A DNA stretch of 64,000 nt from Nonomuraea turcica (GCF_030718205.1 NZ_JAUZQF010000002.1:124001-188000); one strand, 5' to 3'. Shown: positions 8,264 through 17,508, counted from the stretch's first letter. Program-made: numbers and translations. The notes: generated from the letters alone by a model not told the origin.

Positions 8264-9692
8264 GGCGGAGTAGCGCGTCCGTGTCGAGGTGCCGCTCCAC
8301 GAGGTCGCCGAGCGCGTCCAGCCGCTCCTCCCTGAGCGCGGCGAAGTCCGTCCCGGGAGCCGGGACGAAGTCGCGCCCCGCCCGCTCGGCCACGTCGGCC
8401 AGGAACGCGCGACGGAACGCGTCGTTCTCCATGGCGCCGTGCCACGTGGTCCCCCAGACGTCGCCGGCCCGGCAGCCGTCGAGGAACGGCTCGCCACCTT
8501 CTACCGTGGCCCGGCCGTGGTGGATCTCGTATGCCCGCACCGGGTGCCCGTAAGCGCTGCCCTCCGGCCGGGCGAGCCGTTTCTCCCCCTCGAACGCGAC
8601 CCGTACGGGCAGCAGGCCGAGTCCTTCGACCGTGCCGGCGCCCGACTCGACGTGGTCGACGATCTCGCGCCCGAGCATCTGGAACCCGCCGCAGATCCCG
8701 AGCACGGGCCCCTTCCTGGCGATGATCGCCGCGGCCAGCCCCCGCGCCCGCAGCCAGGCCAGGTCGTCCACCGTGGCCCGCGACCCGGGCAGCACCACCA
8801 GGTCGGCGTCGTCCAGCTCGGCGGGCTCGCTCACGAAGCGCACCACGACGCCGGGCTCGGCGGCCAGCGCGTCCAGGTCGGTGAAGTTGGAGATCCGCGG
8901 CAGCCGCACCACCGCCACCCGCAGCGTCTGCCTGCCGTGCGGGGCGCGGGCGGCGACCCGGCGGCCGTCCAGGGCCAGGGAGTCCTCGACGTCCAGCCAG
9001 AGCCCGTCGAGCCAGGGCAGCACGCCGTACACCGGGCGCCCGGTCAGTTGCCTGAGCATGTCGAGCCCCGGCTCCAGCAGCTCCTTGGCGCCGCGGAACT
9101 TGTTGATGACAAATCCGGAAATGTGGGATTGGTCCTCGGCGTCGAGGAGGCCCACCGTGCCGTAGAAGGCGGCGAACACCCCTCCCCTGTCGATGTCGCC
9201 GACCACGACGACCGGCAGGCCGGCGGCCCTGGCCAGGCCCATGTTGGCGATGTCGCCGCGGCGCAGGTTGATCTCGGCCGGGCTGCCGGCGCCCTCGCAC
9301 ACCACCACGTCGTACTGCTCGCGTAGCCGGCCGAGCGCCTCCAGCGCCGCGGTCCGCAGCAGGTCCCTGAGCGTGCCGTACTCCATCGCGTCCACGTCCG
9401 CGACGGGCCGGCCCATGAGGACGACCTGGCTGCGGCGGTCGCTGCCGGGCTTGAGCAGGATCGGATTCATGTCCGCCACGGGCTCCAGGCCCGCGGCCTG
9501 CGCCTGCATCGCCTGGGCCCGGCCGATCTCGGCGCCCTCCGTGGTGACGTAGGAGTTGAGCGACATGTTCTGGGCCTTGAAGGGCGCGACGCGCACGCCC
9601 TGGCGGGCCAGCCAGCGGCAGATGCCGGCGGTGACCACGCTCTTGCCCGCGTCCGACGTGGTGCCCGCGACCAGCAATCCCCCGGTGACCAT
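8205..9692 (-). CDS. cobQ: Cobyric acid synthase
   Basis: A 495-aa glutamine-dependent amidotransferase that amidates the b, d, e and g side chains of adenosylcobyrinic diamide in cobalamin synthesis. The N-terminal dethiobiotin-synthetase-like ATP domain carries [11 protein letters not shown] and [12 protein letters not shown], both family hallmarks. The C-terminal class I glutaminase domain has the nucleophile in [11 protein letters not shown] and a late YEIHHG. Length matches the family. No other cob gene and no cobalamin riboswitch lies nearby, so it is isolated from the main pathway cluster. Its 3' end runs 59 bp into the convergent acyltransferase. Confidence 0.96.
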   Translation of the reverse strand: MVTGGLLVAGTTSDAGKSVVTAGICRWLARQGVRVAPFKAQNMSLNSYVTTEGAEIGRAQAMQAQAAGLEPVADMNPILLKPGSDRRSQVVLMGRPVADVDAMEYGTLRDLLRTAALEALGRLREQYDVVVCEGAGSPAEINLRRGDIANMGLARAAGLPVVVVGDIDRGGVFAAFYGTVGLLDAEDQSHISGFVINKFRGAKELLEPGLDMLRQLTGRPVYGVLPWLDGLWLDVEDSLALDGRRVAARAPHGRQTLRVAVVRLPRISNFTDLDALAAEPGVVVRFVSEPAELDDADLVVLPGSRATVDDLAWLRARGLAAAIIARKGPVLGICGGFQMLGREIVDHVESGAGTVEGLGLLPVRVAFEGEKRLARPEGSAYGHPVRAYEIHHGRATVEGGEPFLDGCRAGDVWGTTWHGAMENDAFRRAFLADVAERAGRDFVPAPGTDFAALREERLDALGDLVERHLDTDALLRLIQHGPPEVPFLPPGAVGR

Positions 9693-9721
9693 GGGATCAC
9701 CGTACCGGGGGCGGACGTAGG

Positions 9722-9759
9722 AGGAGGCCGCCCGCGGCTTAGCCTGCGGACGGCCTCCT
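9722..9759 (-). terminator. 14-bp stem terminator after the MT0933-like gene
   Basis: AGGAGGCCGCCCGC (9722-9735) pairs with GCGGACGGCCTCCT (9746-9759). The single irregular position is a G-U wobble when transcribed leftward but a C-A mismatch rightward. The structure therefore favours termination of the minus-strand gene ending at 9768, just before cobQ begins. Confidence 0.65.
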
Positions 9760-9767
9760 CGTCGGCG

Positions 9768-10001
9768 TCAGCCCTGCGGGCCGGGAGGGTTCTGGTCGTG
9801 GCCCCGGGGCCTGCCGCGCCGGGACGCGCCACCGTAGCGACGCTGCACCGCGTCGGTCCCTTTCTCGATGTGCCGGTCGTACTTGTGTCCGGTCCGCTCC
9901 TTCGCGAACCGCTCGACCCGGTCCAGCAGGTGATCGGCCTGCTTGGAGTGCCCTCTGGCGAAGCTCTCCGCTTTCCTCAGCCATTCCCCGATACGGCTCA
10001 T
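9768..10001 (-). CDS. MT0933-like antitoxin-family small protein
   Basis: A 77-aa, highly charged helical protein. The stretch ERFAKERTGHKYDRHIEKGT matches the core of the Rv0909/MT0933-like antitoxin family, whose members carry a conserved TGxKYxxxIxKxxD pattern. No adjacent toxin gene (for example a Rv0910-like START-fold gene) is present. It may therefore be a solitary family member, and the antitoxin label is by homology only. The C-terminal 20 residues are Arg/Gly/Pro-rich. Confidence 0.7.
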   Translation of the reverse strand: MSRIGEWLRKAESFARGHSKQADHLLDRVERFAKERTGHKYDRHIEKGTDAVQRRYGGASRRGRPRGHDQNPPGPQG

Positions 10002-10197
10002 GACCGTTCTCCCCGTTCTCGCGACTACCGCTCGCCCCTACCCGAGCGACCGGGACAATCACGGGGCCCGCCGGAGCCGGCTGCGGAGATCGCCGTCGGC
10101 GAGGCGCACCGCCTTGACCGGGGCTTTGCCGGTGATGACCTGCTGTTTTGCCTGGCGGAGCGGGTTTGGACGGGCCCTCGTGAGGCAGGGGACCTTC

Positions 10198-11166
10198 GTG
10201 ACTGTCACGCTTGCGCTGGCGGGCGACACCATGCTCGGCCGCGGCGTGGCCGACCTGTTGGCTGCGTCCACGGATCCGGACGCGTACCTGTCGGACGGAG
10301 TCCGCGAGCACCTCGCCGAGGCCGACGCGATCGTGCTGAACCTCGAATGTTGCATCTCCGACCGTGGCAGCCCCTGGCTCTCGCCCGGCAAGCCGTTCCA
10401 CTTCCGCGCGCCCCCGCAGGCCGCGGACCTGCTCGCCGAGGTCGGGGTCAGCTGCGTCACGCTGGCCAACAACCACGCGCTCGACTACGGCTACGACGCG
10501 TTGCTCGACACCCGCGCGCAGCTCGAACGCGTGGAGGTCCACGCGGTGGGCGCAGGCGCCGACGAGGCGCAGGCGCGGCAGCCGGTCGTCCTGTCCGTGC
10601 GGGGGCTGCGCATCGGCGTCATCGGCGCGACCGATCATCCGCTGGACTACGCGGCCCGCCCCGACCGGCCGGGCGTGGCCTACGCGGACCTGTCCTCCGG
10701 GGTGCCGTCCTGGCTGACGGACGCGGTGGCCGCGATGCGCGCGGAGGCGGACGCCGTGCTGGTGACGCCCCATTGGGGTCCCAACATGACGGCCGGTCCG
10801 CAGCCCTACATCAGCGCGGCCGCCGCGACCCTGGTCGATGCCGGAGCGAGCCTGGTCGCCGGCCACTCCGCGCACGTGGTGCACGGCCTCGCGCCGCCAG
10901 TCCTGTACGACATGGGTGACTTCCTCGACGACTACATCGTGGATCCCGAGCTGCGCAACGACCTGTCGTTCCTGTTCCTGGTGACGGTCGACGAGCTCGG
11001 CCCGGTGCGGTTGCGGGCCGTTCCGCTCAAGCTCGAGTACGCCCGGACCGTCCTGGCCGAAGGGGACGAACGCGCCTGGCTGGGCCGGCGCTTCACCAGC
11101 GCGTGCGCGGACTTCGGCGCCAGCGCCACTTGGGAGGACGGCCTGCTGACCGCGGACATGCGCTAA
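10198..11166 (+). CDS. CapA/PgsA-family metallophosphoesterase-fold protein
   Basis: A 322-aa protein of the CapA family, linked to poly-gamma-glutamate capsule synthesis and to many actinomycete proteins of unknown role. Family motifs appear in order: LAGDTMLGRGVA at the start, LNLECCISDRG, TLANNHALDYG, VTPHWGPN and GHSAHVVHGL. They supply the Asp, Asn and His residues of the metallophosphatase-like site. The GTG at 10198 directly precedes the first beta strand and has GCAGGGGA upstream; an in-frame GTG at 10180 is the alternative. No signal peptide or capB/capC neighbour is seen, so a capsule role is doubtful. Confidence 0.85.
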   Translation: MTVTLALAGDTMLGRGVADLLAASTDPDAYLSDGVREHLAEADAIVLNLECCISDRGSPWLSPGKPFHFRAPPQAADLLAEVGVSCVTLANNHALDYGYDALLDTRAQLERVEVHAVGAGADEAQARQPVVLSVRGLRIGVIGATDHPLDYAARPDRPGVAYADLSSGVPSWLTDAVAAMRAEADAVLVTPHWGPNMTAGPQPYISAAAATLVDAGASLVAGHSAHVVHGLAPPVLYDMGDFLDDYIVDPELRNDLSFLFLVTVDELGPVRLRAVPLKLEYARTVLAEGDERAWLGRRFTSACADFGASATWEDGLLTADMR

Positions 11167-11244
11167 CTGGAGTGCGTATGCCCGGCTTGGGTAGGTTTGA
11201 TCTGGGGAAACGGGAAAAGGTCCCGTCATCGCGAGGGGGAGGTG

Positions 11245-11673
11245 ATGTCACCGATGACCCGCGAGATGGAGAGTCATCCCGACATCATCCGTATGCGGGA
11301 AAGGTACGAGGTCGCCGCGGCCAATCCGGCCGTTCAACTGGCGGACGGGCTGACGCTGGTAGCCGGACTGTTCCTGGCGCTGTCGCCGTGGATCGTGGGA
11401 TTCGTCAACCTCGGATCCCTCACCATGAACAACCTGGTCACCGGGATCGCCGTCGCGCTGCTGGCGCTGGGCTTCAGCTCGGCTTTCGGCCGCACGTACG
11501 GCATAGCCTGGACCGCCCCGCTCATCGGCCTGTGGACCATAGTGGCCCCGTGGCTGATCCGGGGAGAGGCCGCCACGGCCGGCGCGATCACCACCAACGT
11601 GATCGTCGGCGCCATCATCGCCGTCCTCGGCCTGGTCACCGTGGGCATGGGCATGACGAGAAGAAGGCGGTGA
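11245..11673 (+). CDS. SPW-repeat membrane protein
   Basis: A 142-aa protein with four hydrophobic segments in two pairs. The first pair contains the diagnostic LSPWIVGF and the second the related VAPWLIRG, so it fits the SPW-repeat family (tandem Ser-Pro-Trp units in membranes). The function of the family is unknown. The ATG at 11245 has AGGGGG at a spacing of 5; an ATG three codons later is possible. It ends at a strong terminator hairpin. Confidence 0.85.
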   Translation: MSPMTREMESHPDIIRMRERYEVAAANPAVQLADGLTLVAGLFLALSPWIVGFVNLGSLTMNNLVTGIAVALLALGFSSAFGRTYGIAWTAPLIGLWTIVAPWLIRGEAATAGAITTNVIVGAIIAVLGLVTVGMGMTRRRR

Positions 11674-11683
11674 GAAACCTGTC

Positions 11684-11708
11684 CCGGGCCGGATGACCTC
11701 CGGCCCGG
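11684..11708. terminator. Perfect 10-bp hairpin terminator between convergent genes
   Basis: CCGGGCCGGA (11684-11693) pairs exactly with TCCGGCCCGG (11699-11708) around a 5-base loop. It lies 11 bp after the SPW gene stop and 13 bp from the stop of the convergent membrane glycosyltransferase gene. Confidence 0.75.
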
Positions 11709-11720
11709 TCACGCGCGCAC

Positions 11721-13214
11721 TCAACGGCGGGCGAACCTGGCCGTCCAAGGACCGGACAGATCGGTCTCAACCCAGGTCAGCATGTACGGCGGGAGCCGCA
11801 GATCCTTGTGCACCGCCACCACCTGCGCCCGGCCTTCCAACGCCTGACGGATGCGGGCAGGGAGTCGCTGTGCGAAGCGCTGGATGACTCCTTGCGAGTC
11901 GCAGCCGAGCAGGTAGCCGATCTGCACGCCGTTCTCCCCGTAGATCAGGCATGGCGGACGCACCCCCAGACTGCGAAGCTCCGCCGCGGCCCGGCCGATG
12001 TCGTCTCTGCCGTGACGGTTGCCGACTCCATGCCCGTAGGCGTACGCACCCTGGAGCCCCAGGTGCGCCAGCAGTCCGGCGATCACCGCCACCGCGACGA
12101 GGCGGCGCAGCCGCAGTCCCGCCACCGCCGCCTCCGCCACCGGCAACGACAGCAGCGCGTAGGCCGGCGTCAGAAAGCGCGGCGCCGCGTAGTCCACGTA
12201 GAACAGGTACGGCAGCGCCATCGCCACACCGGTGCCCGCGGCCAGGAGCATCGGAGGCAGCCGGTGCTCACGCCAAGCCGCCCACAGGCCGAGCGCGGCC
12301 ATCAGGGGGATGGCCAGCCACCAGATGAGCGCCATCGGGGAGACCGGGCCACAGTCGGCGCCGAACCTGCACAGCGTGGGTCCGTCCAGCGCCCTGGCGT
12401 GCTCGAGGAACGACACGCTCCATCCCATGGCGTTGTGCTCGCCCGCGTCCCGCAGCCGGGTCGCGAACCCGCCGAAGCTCGCCTGCGCCTCGATCGCCCA
12501 CTGGCCCCACCCCACAGCCAGACCGGCCACGATGGCGGCCAGCACGGCCGGCAGGCGGCGGGGCACCAGGGCGAGCGCCCCCACCGCCAGGGCCGCTGCG
12601 GCGACCAGCGCGTCGGATGGCCGCATCAACGACATGACGGCCAGCGTTGCCGCCAGCCCCACCGGTGCCGGCCGGGAACGCCCGGCCAGGACGAGGAAAC
12701 CGGTGGCCGCGACGGCGGCCAGCGCGACGTACAGGTTGGGCATGGCCTGGTTGCCGTAGAACAACGTCAGCCAGCAGCCGCCGAACAGCAGGGCGGCCAG
12801 CGGCACCACATGATCGGCCCGCACCCGCAGCCAGACGTAGAACGCCCCGAACAGGGCCGCCACCGAGAGCACCGTCAGATACAGGCGCAGCACGAACACC
12901 GAATCGGTCACCGCCACCACGGGGGCGACCAGGAGCGGCACGCCCCGCGCCCGTGGTGCGCTGAACACGGCAGGCGGCGCGTGCGGGGCGACCTGGCTGG
13001 CGTACACGGCCTCGTCCCAGCCGATGCCCAGATACGGCGAGACGAGCAACAGCTGGGCCACGCCGTACAGGACGCTCACCCCCGCCAGCAGCACGACCGG
13101 GCGCACGGCGGGCTCGGGGGCGGCAAGGGCCGCGTCGGGGCGCGGGACCGTCACCGCGGGAGAACGACGCCACATGTCCACGACAACCCCCACAACCAGG
13201 GCCTGGGCGAACAT
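11721..13214 (-). CDS. Polytopic GT-C-type glycosyltransferase-like membrane protein
   Basis: A 497-aa protein with roughly ten or more hydrophobic segments and a soluble C-terminal tail. After the first membrane segment comes YLGIGWDEAVYASQVAPH. An acidic pair in the first external loop is the catalytic hallmark of GT-C enzymes (ArnT/PMT type), which use polyprenyl-phosphate sugars. The acceptor is unknown. The start at 13214 is uncertain, since no good ribosome binding site is seen there, and ATG 13175 would remove 13 residues. No operon partner is visible. Confidence 0.7.
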   Translation of the reverse strand: MFAQALVVGVVVDMWRRSPAVTVPRPDAALAAPEPAVRPVVLLAGVSVLYGVAQLLLVSPYLGIGWDEAVYASQVAPHAPPAVFSAPRARGVPLLVAPVVAVTDSVFVLRLYLTVLSVAALFGAFYVWLRVRADHVVPLAALLFGGCWLTLFYGNQAMPNLYVALAAVAATGFLVLAGRSRPAPVGLAATLAVMSLMRPSDALVAAAALAVGALALVPRRLPAVLAAIVAGLAVGWGQWAIEAQASFGGFATRLRDAGEHNAMGWSVSFLEHARALDGPTLCRFGADCGPVSPMALIWWLAIPLMAALGLWAAWREHRLPPMLLAAGTGVAMALPYLFYVDYAAPRFLTPAYALLSLPVAEAAVAGLRLRRLVAVAVIAGLLAHLGLQGAYAYGHGVGNRHGRDDIGRAAAELRSLGVRPPCLIYGENGVQIGYLLGCDSQGVIQRFAQRLPARIRQALEGRAQVVAVHKDLRLPPYMLTWVETDLSGPWTARFARR

Positions 13215-13322
13215 ATCCGCTGTTCACAGGGCATTTCGCCGGGCGGCCCACCACTGATCTGGAATCTGCTGGGTAGGGGTGCCCTGAAAATCCCATCCTT
13301 CTTCTCAGGGAGGCGAAAAAGA

Positions 13323-13754
13323 ATGGGCACAACGCAAGGCAAGACGGTTCAGGACGTGATGCACCAGGGAGCGCAGTGCATCGGCGCGAGCGATAGCCTG
13401 CGCCGGGCCTCGCAGATGATGCGCGACCTGGGGGTCGGCGCGTTGCCGATCTGCGGTGACGACGACCGGCTCAAGGGCATCATCACCGACCGGGACATCG
13501 TGATCAAGTGCTGCGCCGAGGGCAAGGACCTCGACCGGACCACGGCAAGCGAGCTCGCCCACGGGCTGGTCTGGGTGGATGCCCACAGCAGCGTCGAAGA
13601 GGCGCTGCAGAAGATGGAGAAGCACCAGATCAAGCGCCTGCCGGTGATCGACAACCACCGGATCGTCGGTATGGTCAGCGAGTCGGACCTGGCGAAGGAA
13701 CTGCCGGACAACAAGCTCGCCGAGTTCGTCCACCGGGTCTACGCGCCGTCGTGA
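13323..13754 (+). CDS. CBS-domain pair protein (Hrp1-like)
   Basis: A 143-aa stand-alone Bateman module: two CBS motifs, residues about 8-60 (with GVGALPICGDDDRLKGIITD) and 75-135 (with IKRLPVIDNHRIVGMVSESD). Such proteins bind adenosine nucleotides. The closest well-known example is mycobacterial hypoxic response protein 1 of the DosR regulon. AGGGAGG precedes the ATG at a spacing of 9. A stress-type gene faces it on the other strand, so a stress response role is likely. I could not find a clear DosR-type palindrome upstream. Confidence 0.88.
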   Translation: MGTTQGKTVQDVMHQGAQCIGASDSLRRASQMMRDLGVGALPICGDDDRLKGIITDRDIVIKCCAEGKDLDRTTASELAHGLVWVDAHSSVEEALQKMEKHQIKRLPVIDNHRIVGMVSESDLAKELPDNKLAEFVHRVYAPS

Positions 13755-13760
13755 TACGGA

Positions 13761-13796
13761 GGTGCACCAGCACGTTCATCAACGGGTTGGTGCGCC
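13761..13796. terminator. Candidate hairpin terminator between convergent stress genes
   Basis: GGTGCACCA (13761-13769) pairs with TGGTGCGCC (13788-13796) with one G-U wobble around an 18-base loop. It lies 6 bp after the CBS gene stop. The large loop makes this weaker than the other terminators. Confidence 0.4.
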
Positions 13797-13826
13797 CCGC
13801 AACCCCCCACTCCCCGAACGAGCGGC

Positions 13827-14303
13827 CTAGTGAGGCGTCTTCCCGAGGAGCTCGTGGGCCTTGGCCGCGTGATCGGAGTCGACGAGGACCTCGTACTTGT
13901 CGGCGACCAGGCCGGATTCCGAGACGAAGTCCCGGCGACCGCCGTGCACCGAGTGGGCGATCAGGCCGAAGATCGCTCCGGCCACCGCGCCCCACAGCAG
14001 CCCGTACAGCACCACGGCTATCTGCGGCATGGCCGTGGCCGTGAAGATCGCGAAGAACAGGCCGATGAGGAGCCCGAACCAGGCTCCGCTCAGCGCGCCC
14101 CAGCCGGCCGCACGCAGATACGTCATGCGCGCCACGACCTGCTCGATCGAGCGGAGCCCGACACCGACGATGAGCGTGCCCTTGACGGGGAACCCGTGGT
14201 CGGACAGGAAGTCGACGGTCTTCTGGGCTTCCTGGTAACTGCGATAGGTCGCGATCGGTTCCTTGTTGGTCGTGATGAGAGTCGACGACACCATGTGAGA
14301 CAC
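13827..14303 (-). CDS. YflT/general stress protein 17M-like membrane protein
   Basis: A 158-aa protein. The N-terminal part (IATYRSYQEAQKTVDFLSDH) matches the general stress protein 17M/YflT domain. It is followed by two glycine/alanine-rich hydrophobic segments (WGALSGAWFGLLIGLFF and LLWGAVAGAIFGLIA) resembling glycine-zipper membrane helices, and a short soluble tail. I chose the GTG at 14303, 4 bp after AGGAGG. An ATG at 14294 is possible; ATG 14324 lies upstream of the ribosome site and is unlikely. It is convergent with the CBS gene. Confidence 0.75.
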   Translation of the reverse strand: MSHMVSSTLITTNKEPIATYRSYQEAQKTVDFLSDHGFPVKGTLIVGVGLRSIEQVVARMTYLRAAGWGALSGAWFGLLIGLFFAIFTATAMPQIAVVLYGLLWGAVAGAIFGLIAHSVHGGRRDFVSESGLVADKYEVLVDSDHAAKAHELLGKTPH

Positions 14304-14406
14304 GGCTCCTCCTCTCCTCCCCATGCCAAGACATGCGGAGACGTCCTGTGCCTACAGTTTCGACCCTGCTCCTGGCGCTTCCCGGCCACATCCCCCAGAC
14401 GTGTAG

Positions 14407-17400
14407 TCAGCCCCGTCTTCCTTCCCGCGCCCGGCCGGGGTCGACCCGCCCCTGCGCGACCGCGAGACGCGCGAGCTCGACGCGCGAGTTGATGCTCAGC
14501 TTGCGGTACACCTGCCGCAGGTGGAACGTGACCGTGTGCACGCTGATGAACATCTGCTCGGCGATCTGCCGGTTGGTCCACCCGTCCACGACCAGCAGGG
14601 AAACGGTGTGCTCGGTCTCGGTGAGACTGTCCCAGCCGGAGTCCGGCCGTTTGGCGGAGTTCCAGTGCCGGTGGCGTACCCCCATGCCGCGCAGCCGCTG
14701 CCGGATGCGGGCCGCGTCCCTGACGGATCCCGTCTCGACGTACCCCGCTAGGGCGCGGTCCAGGCTGCCGGCCGCCTCCTCACGTTGCCCGGCCTTCTCG
14801 AGCGCCACGCCGAGATCCTCCTCCGCGGAGGCTCGCGCCCACGTGTCCACGGCCTGCCCGGCGGCCAGCGCGAGAGCGTCCCGGTCGCCGTCGAGCAGGC
14901 CCCGGGCGTGCGCGGCAGACGCGGCGAGCGCGGGGAACCCCGTGTTGGCCCGGCTGATTGCTTCCGCCGTGGCGGCGGCGGACTCGGCCGCCGATCGGTC
15001 GCCCGCGCCGAGCGCGACCCTCACCAGCCACGGGGCGGCCGTCGGCTCCATGGCGAGCGCCAGCGGGCAGGAGAGGCCGGCGAGCAGGGTCATGGCGCTA
15101 TGGGGGCCGTCGCGGGCCTCGGTGATCTGCGCGGCCAGCAGGGCGTGGCGGGTACGTGACTCGAGCGATCCCTCAGGCGGCTCGGCGACCTGTCGTGCCG
15201 CCTCGCGCAGGTCGCCACGCCGCAGCGCCACGGCGGCCAGCACAACGCCTGCCGCCGTGCCGGCTGGCGTGCCTGCCGCCGTGCCAGGCGCCATGCCTGC
15301 CGCCGTGCCAGGCGCCATGCCTGCCACCGTGCCAGGCGCCATGCCAGCCGCCATGCCAGCCGCCGAGCCGGGCGCCGAGCCAGCCGCCATGCCAGCCGCC
15401 ATGCCGGGCGCCGTGCCGGGCGCCGAGCCGGGCGCCGAGCCTGCCGCCGTGCCAGCCGCCATGCCAGCCGCCGTGCCGGGCGCCGAGCCTGCCGCCATGC
15501 CAGCCGCCGTGCCGGGCGCCGAGCCTGCCGCCATGCCAGCCGCCGTGCCGGGCGCCGAGCCTGCCGCCGTGCCGGGCGCCGTATCTGCCACCGAGCGTGC
15601 CACCGTGGCAGTCAGGGGCGTGTCGAGCGCTCCGGCGAGGTCCAGCGCGCGCTCGGCCTCGCCTGCCGCGCTGTCGAGCCGGCCCGCGGCCAGCTCGGCC
15701 CGGGCTTCCAGCGCCGAGGCGTCCGCGGCCCAGGCCAAATGGCCGCCGGCGAACATCTCTTTGCGTGCCTGCCGGAGCATGGCCCTGGCCTCGTCGAGCC
15801 GGCGGACGTCCGTGAGCATGGCGGCCGTGGTGAGGCGCACTTCGTAGCGGTCGCCCTCCTTCAGCCGGCCGGCGTCCTCGGCCAGCGCCAGCGCGTCCGC
15901 GAACCGGCCTTCCTCCCGTGCGGCCGTGGCGAGGGCGATCAGCGCGGCGGCCGTGGCCGCAGGACCGTGCCGGGACCGCTCCTCGACGACCTCGCTCGCG
16001 TACGCCGCCGCGGCACCGCCGCTTCGCTGCCGCGTGACGGCGTACAGCCGGACGAGGATGGCCCGGTCGCGGACGTGCTGGGGCAGGCCGGGAACGGCCA
16101 GCACCGTCTCGGCCTCCCTGACCGCCTCCTCACCCCGCCCGCTCAGGTACATGATCTCCGACAGCAGGGATCGCAGCTCGGCCATGCCGGGCACGGTGCC
16201 GGACTCGGGCACGTCGGGCACGGTGCCGGACTCGGACACGTCGGGCACGGTGCCGGACTCGGACACGTCGGGCACGGTGCCGGACTCGGACACGTCGGGC
16301 ACGGTGCCGGACTCGGACACGTCGGGCACGGTGCCGGACTCGGACACGTCGGGTACGGTGCCGGACTCGGACACGTCGGGCACGGTGCCGGACTCGGACA
16401 CGTCGGGTACGGTGCCATGATCGGCGAGGCGCCTCCTGACCACCCGCTCGGCCTCCCGCAGCCGCCCTGCGGCGATCGCGGACTCCATGGCGGCGACGGC
16501 CGGTCCCGCCGCGGCGACCGTCTCCTCGACCAGGCCGAACTGCTCATGCAGCGCCTGCCGCACGGGCGGCGGGACCCACGCGGCGACGACGTCCCCGACC
16601 AGTTCGTGGCGGAAGGCGAGGCCGTGCGCGGTCACGACGAGGACTCCCGCCGCCGTGGACTCCTCCATCGCCGGGAGCAGCGCGGCCGGCGTGGTGCCCA
16701 GCAGCGACGCGGCGTGCTGGAGCGACAGCGAGCCGCCGAGCACCGCGGCAGTCTCCACCAGGCTCCTGGCCTCCGCGCTCAGCGGGTGGATCCAGCTCCG
16801 CACCACGGCTCGCAGCCGGGCCGGCGGGGGCGCGCCCGGCCCGGCCGTCCCGAGCAGGCCTTCGTCGCGCAGTCCGGCGAGGAGTTCGATGATCAGCATC
16901 GGATTGCCACCGGCGGTCGCCACGAGTGCCCGCGTGGCCGCGTCGGGACGTTCCCCGAGGGTGTCCGCGGCCAGCGCCGTGGCGGCGTCCGGGGAGAGCG
17001 GGGGGAGTGTCGTCCGCGCGGCTCCATGCCGCTCCAGCAGGTCGAACAGCGAGGCCGCAGGACCGGCTCGCACCGCGGTCGAGCGGCTCAGCAACCAGCC
17101 GACCGGCTGGCCGGCGAGGAGGCCGTGCAGGGTGTGGAGGGTTTTCAGCGTGGCCGGGTCCGCGCGTTGCAGGTCGTCGAGTACGGCCAGGACCGGCGCC
17201 CTGGCGTGGAAGGCCGTCTTCAGCCGGTCCAGCAGCCGCGTTCCCGACCCGACGGGCGCGGCGTCGTCGGGTTCGGCGCCCAGCTCGAGCGCCTCCAGCA
17301 GCACGCCGCACGGAACGAGCTCCCCCAACTCCGCCACGCCGCTCCGCACCACGGCGATGCCCCGTGCGGAGGCCGCGGCGGCGGCCTCGCCGAGCAGTCG

Positions 17401-17508
17401 GCTCTTGCCCGCGCCCGGCTCGCCGTCGACCAGGAGGGTCCCGCCACGCCGTCGCAGCACGCGCAGCAGGCCGTCGACGTGGCGCCATTCACGTTCGCGT
17501 CCCCGCAT
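14407..17508 (-). CDS. Large ATP-binding LuxR-family regulator (LAL/STAND type) with two internal repeat arrays
   Basis: A 1033-aa regulator. Residues 29-36 are a Walker A motif (GEPGAGKS) and 107-112 (VLAVLDD region) a Walker B, giving the AAA/STAND ATPase. A helical TPR-like region follows. The last 65 residues are a LuxR helix-turn-helix with LTETEHTVSLLVVDGWTNRQ and TVTFHLRQVYRKL. LAL regulators usually activate secondary-metabolism or catabolic genes. Two tandem arrays interrupt the helical region: DVSESGTVP units and G-x-A-x units, listed separately. The ATG at 17508 has GGAGG at a spacing of 7. It is divergent from the SDR/aldehyde dehydrogenase genes at 17669, which may be its targets. 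Confidence 0.9.
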   Translation of the reverse strand: MRGREREWRHVDGLLRVLRRRGGTLLVDGEPGAGKSRLLGEAAAAASARGIAVVRSGVAELGELVPCGVLLEALELGAEPDDAAPVGSGTRLLDRLKTAFHARAPVLAVLDDLQRADPATLKTLHTLHGLLAGQPVGWLLSRSTAVRAGPAASLFDLLERHGAARTTLPPLSPDAATALAADTLGERPDAATRALVATAGGNPMLIIELLAGLRDEGLLGTAGPGAPPPARLRAVVRSWIHPLSAEARSLVETAAVLGGSLSLQHAASLLGTTPAALLPAMEESTAAGVLVVTAHGLAFRHELVGDVVAAWVPPPVRQALHEQFGLVEETVAAAGPAVAAMESAIAAGRLREAERVVRRRLADHGTVPDVSESGTVPDVSESGTVPDVSESGTVPDVSESGTVPDVSESGTVPDVSESGTVPDVSESGTVPDVPESGTVPGMAELRSLLSEIMYLSGRGEEAVREAETVLAVPGLPQHVRDRAILVRLYAVTRQRSGGAAAAYASEVVEERSRHGPAATAAALIALATAAREEGRFADALALAEDAGRLKEGDRYEVRLTTAAMLTDVRRLDEARAMLRQARKEMFAGGHLAWAADASALEARAELAAGRLDSAAGEAERALDLAGALDTPLTATVARSVADTAPGTAAGSAPGTAAGMAAGSAPGTAAGMAAGSAPGTAAGMAAGTAAGSAPGSAPGTAPGMAAGMAAGSAPGSAAGMAAGMAPGTVAGMAPGTAAGMAPGTAAGTPAGTAAGVVLAAVALRRGDLREAARQVAEPPEGSLESRTRHALLAAQITEARDGPHSAMTLLAGLSCPLALAMEPTAAPWLVRVALGAGDRSAAESAAATAEAISRANTGFPALAASAAHARGLLDGDRDALALAAGQAVDTWARASAEEDLGVALEKAGQREEAAGSLDRALAGYVETGSVRDAARIRQRLRGMGVRHRHWNSAKRPDSGWDSLTETEHTVSLLVVDGWTNRQIAEQMFISVHTVTFHLRQVYRKLSINSRVELARLAVAQGRVDPGRAREGRRG
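15250..15573 (-). repeat. 27 in-frame 12-bp units encoding Gly-x-Ala-x
   Basis: Exactly 27 units of 12 bp (324 bp) lie in the regulator's reading frame. Each encodes a tetrapeptide such as GMAA, GSAP, GTAA or GMAP. Units differ at the second and fourth positions, so the array is old enough to have diverged but has kept the frame. The product is a roughly 108-residue low-complexity Gly/Ala/Pro/Met segment inside the helical sensor region. Confidence 0.95.
16190..16416 (-). repeat. 8.4 near-identical 27-bp units encoding DVSESGTVP
   Basis: 227 bp equal eight 27-bp units plus 11 bp. The encoded nonapeptide DVSESGTVP is repeated seven times, with one DVPES variant at one end. Only a few single-base differences occur (mostly C/T at one position), so this array is much younger than the Gly-Ala array in the same gene. 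There are no spacers. Confidence 0.97.

Noticed and set aside
9693..9767. Cobalamin riboswitch upstream of cobQ
   Set aside because: The gap is only 75 bp and is filled by the terminator of the preceding gene.
10002..10197. Structured RNA or tRNA between the antitoxin-like and CapA genes
   Set aside because: No cloverleaf or conserved riboswitch pattern could be drawn; only GC-rich sequence with short chance pairings.
16190..16416. CRISPR array or non-coding repeat
   Set aside because: The 27-bp units have no spacers and lie in frame inside the LuxR regulator gene.
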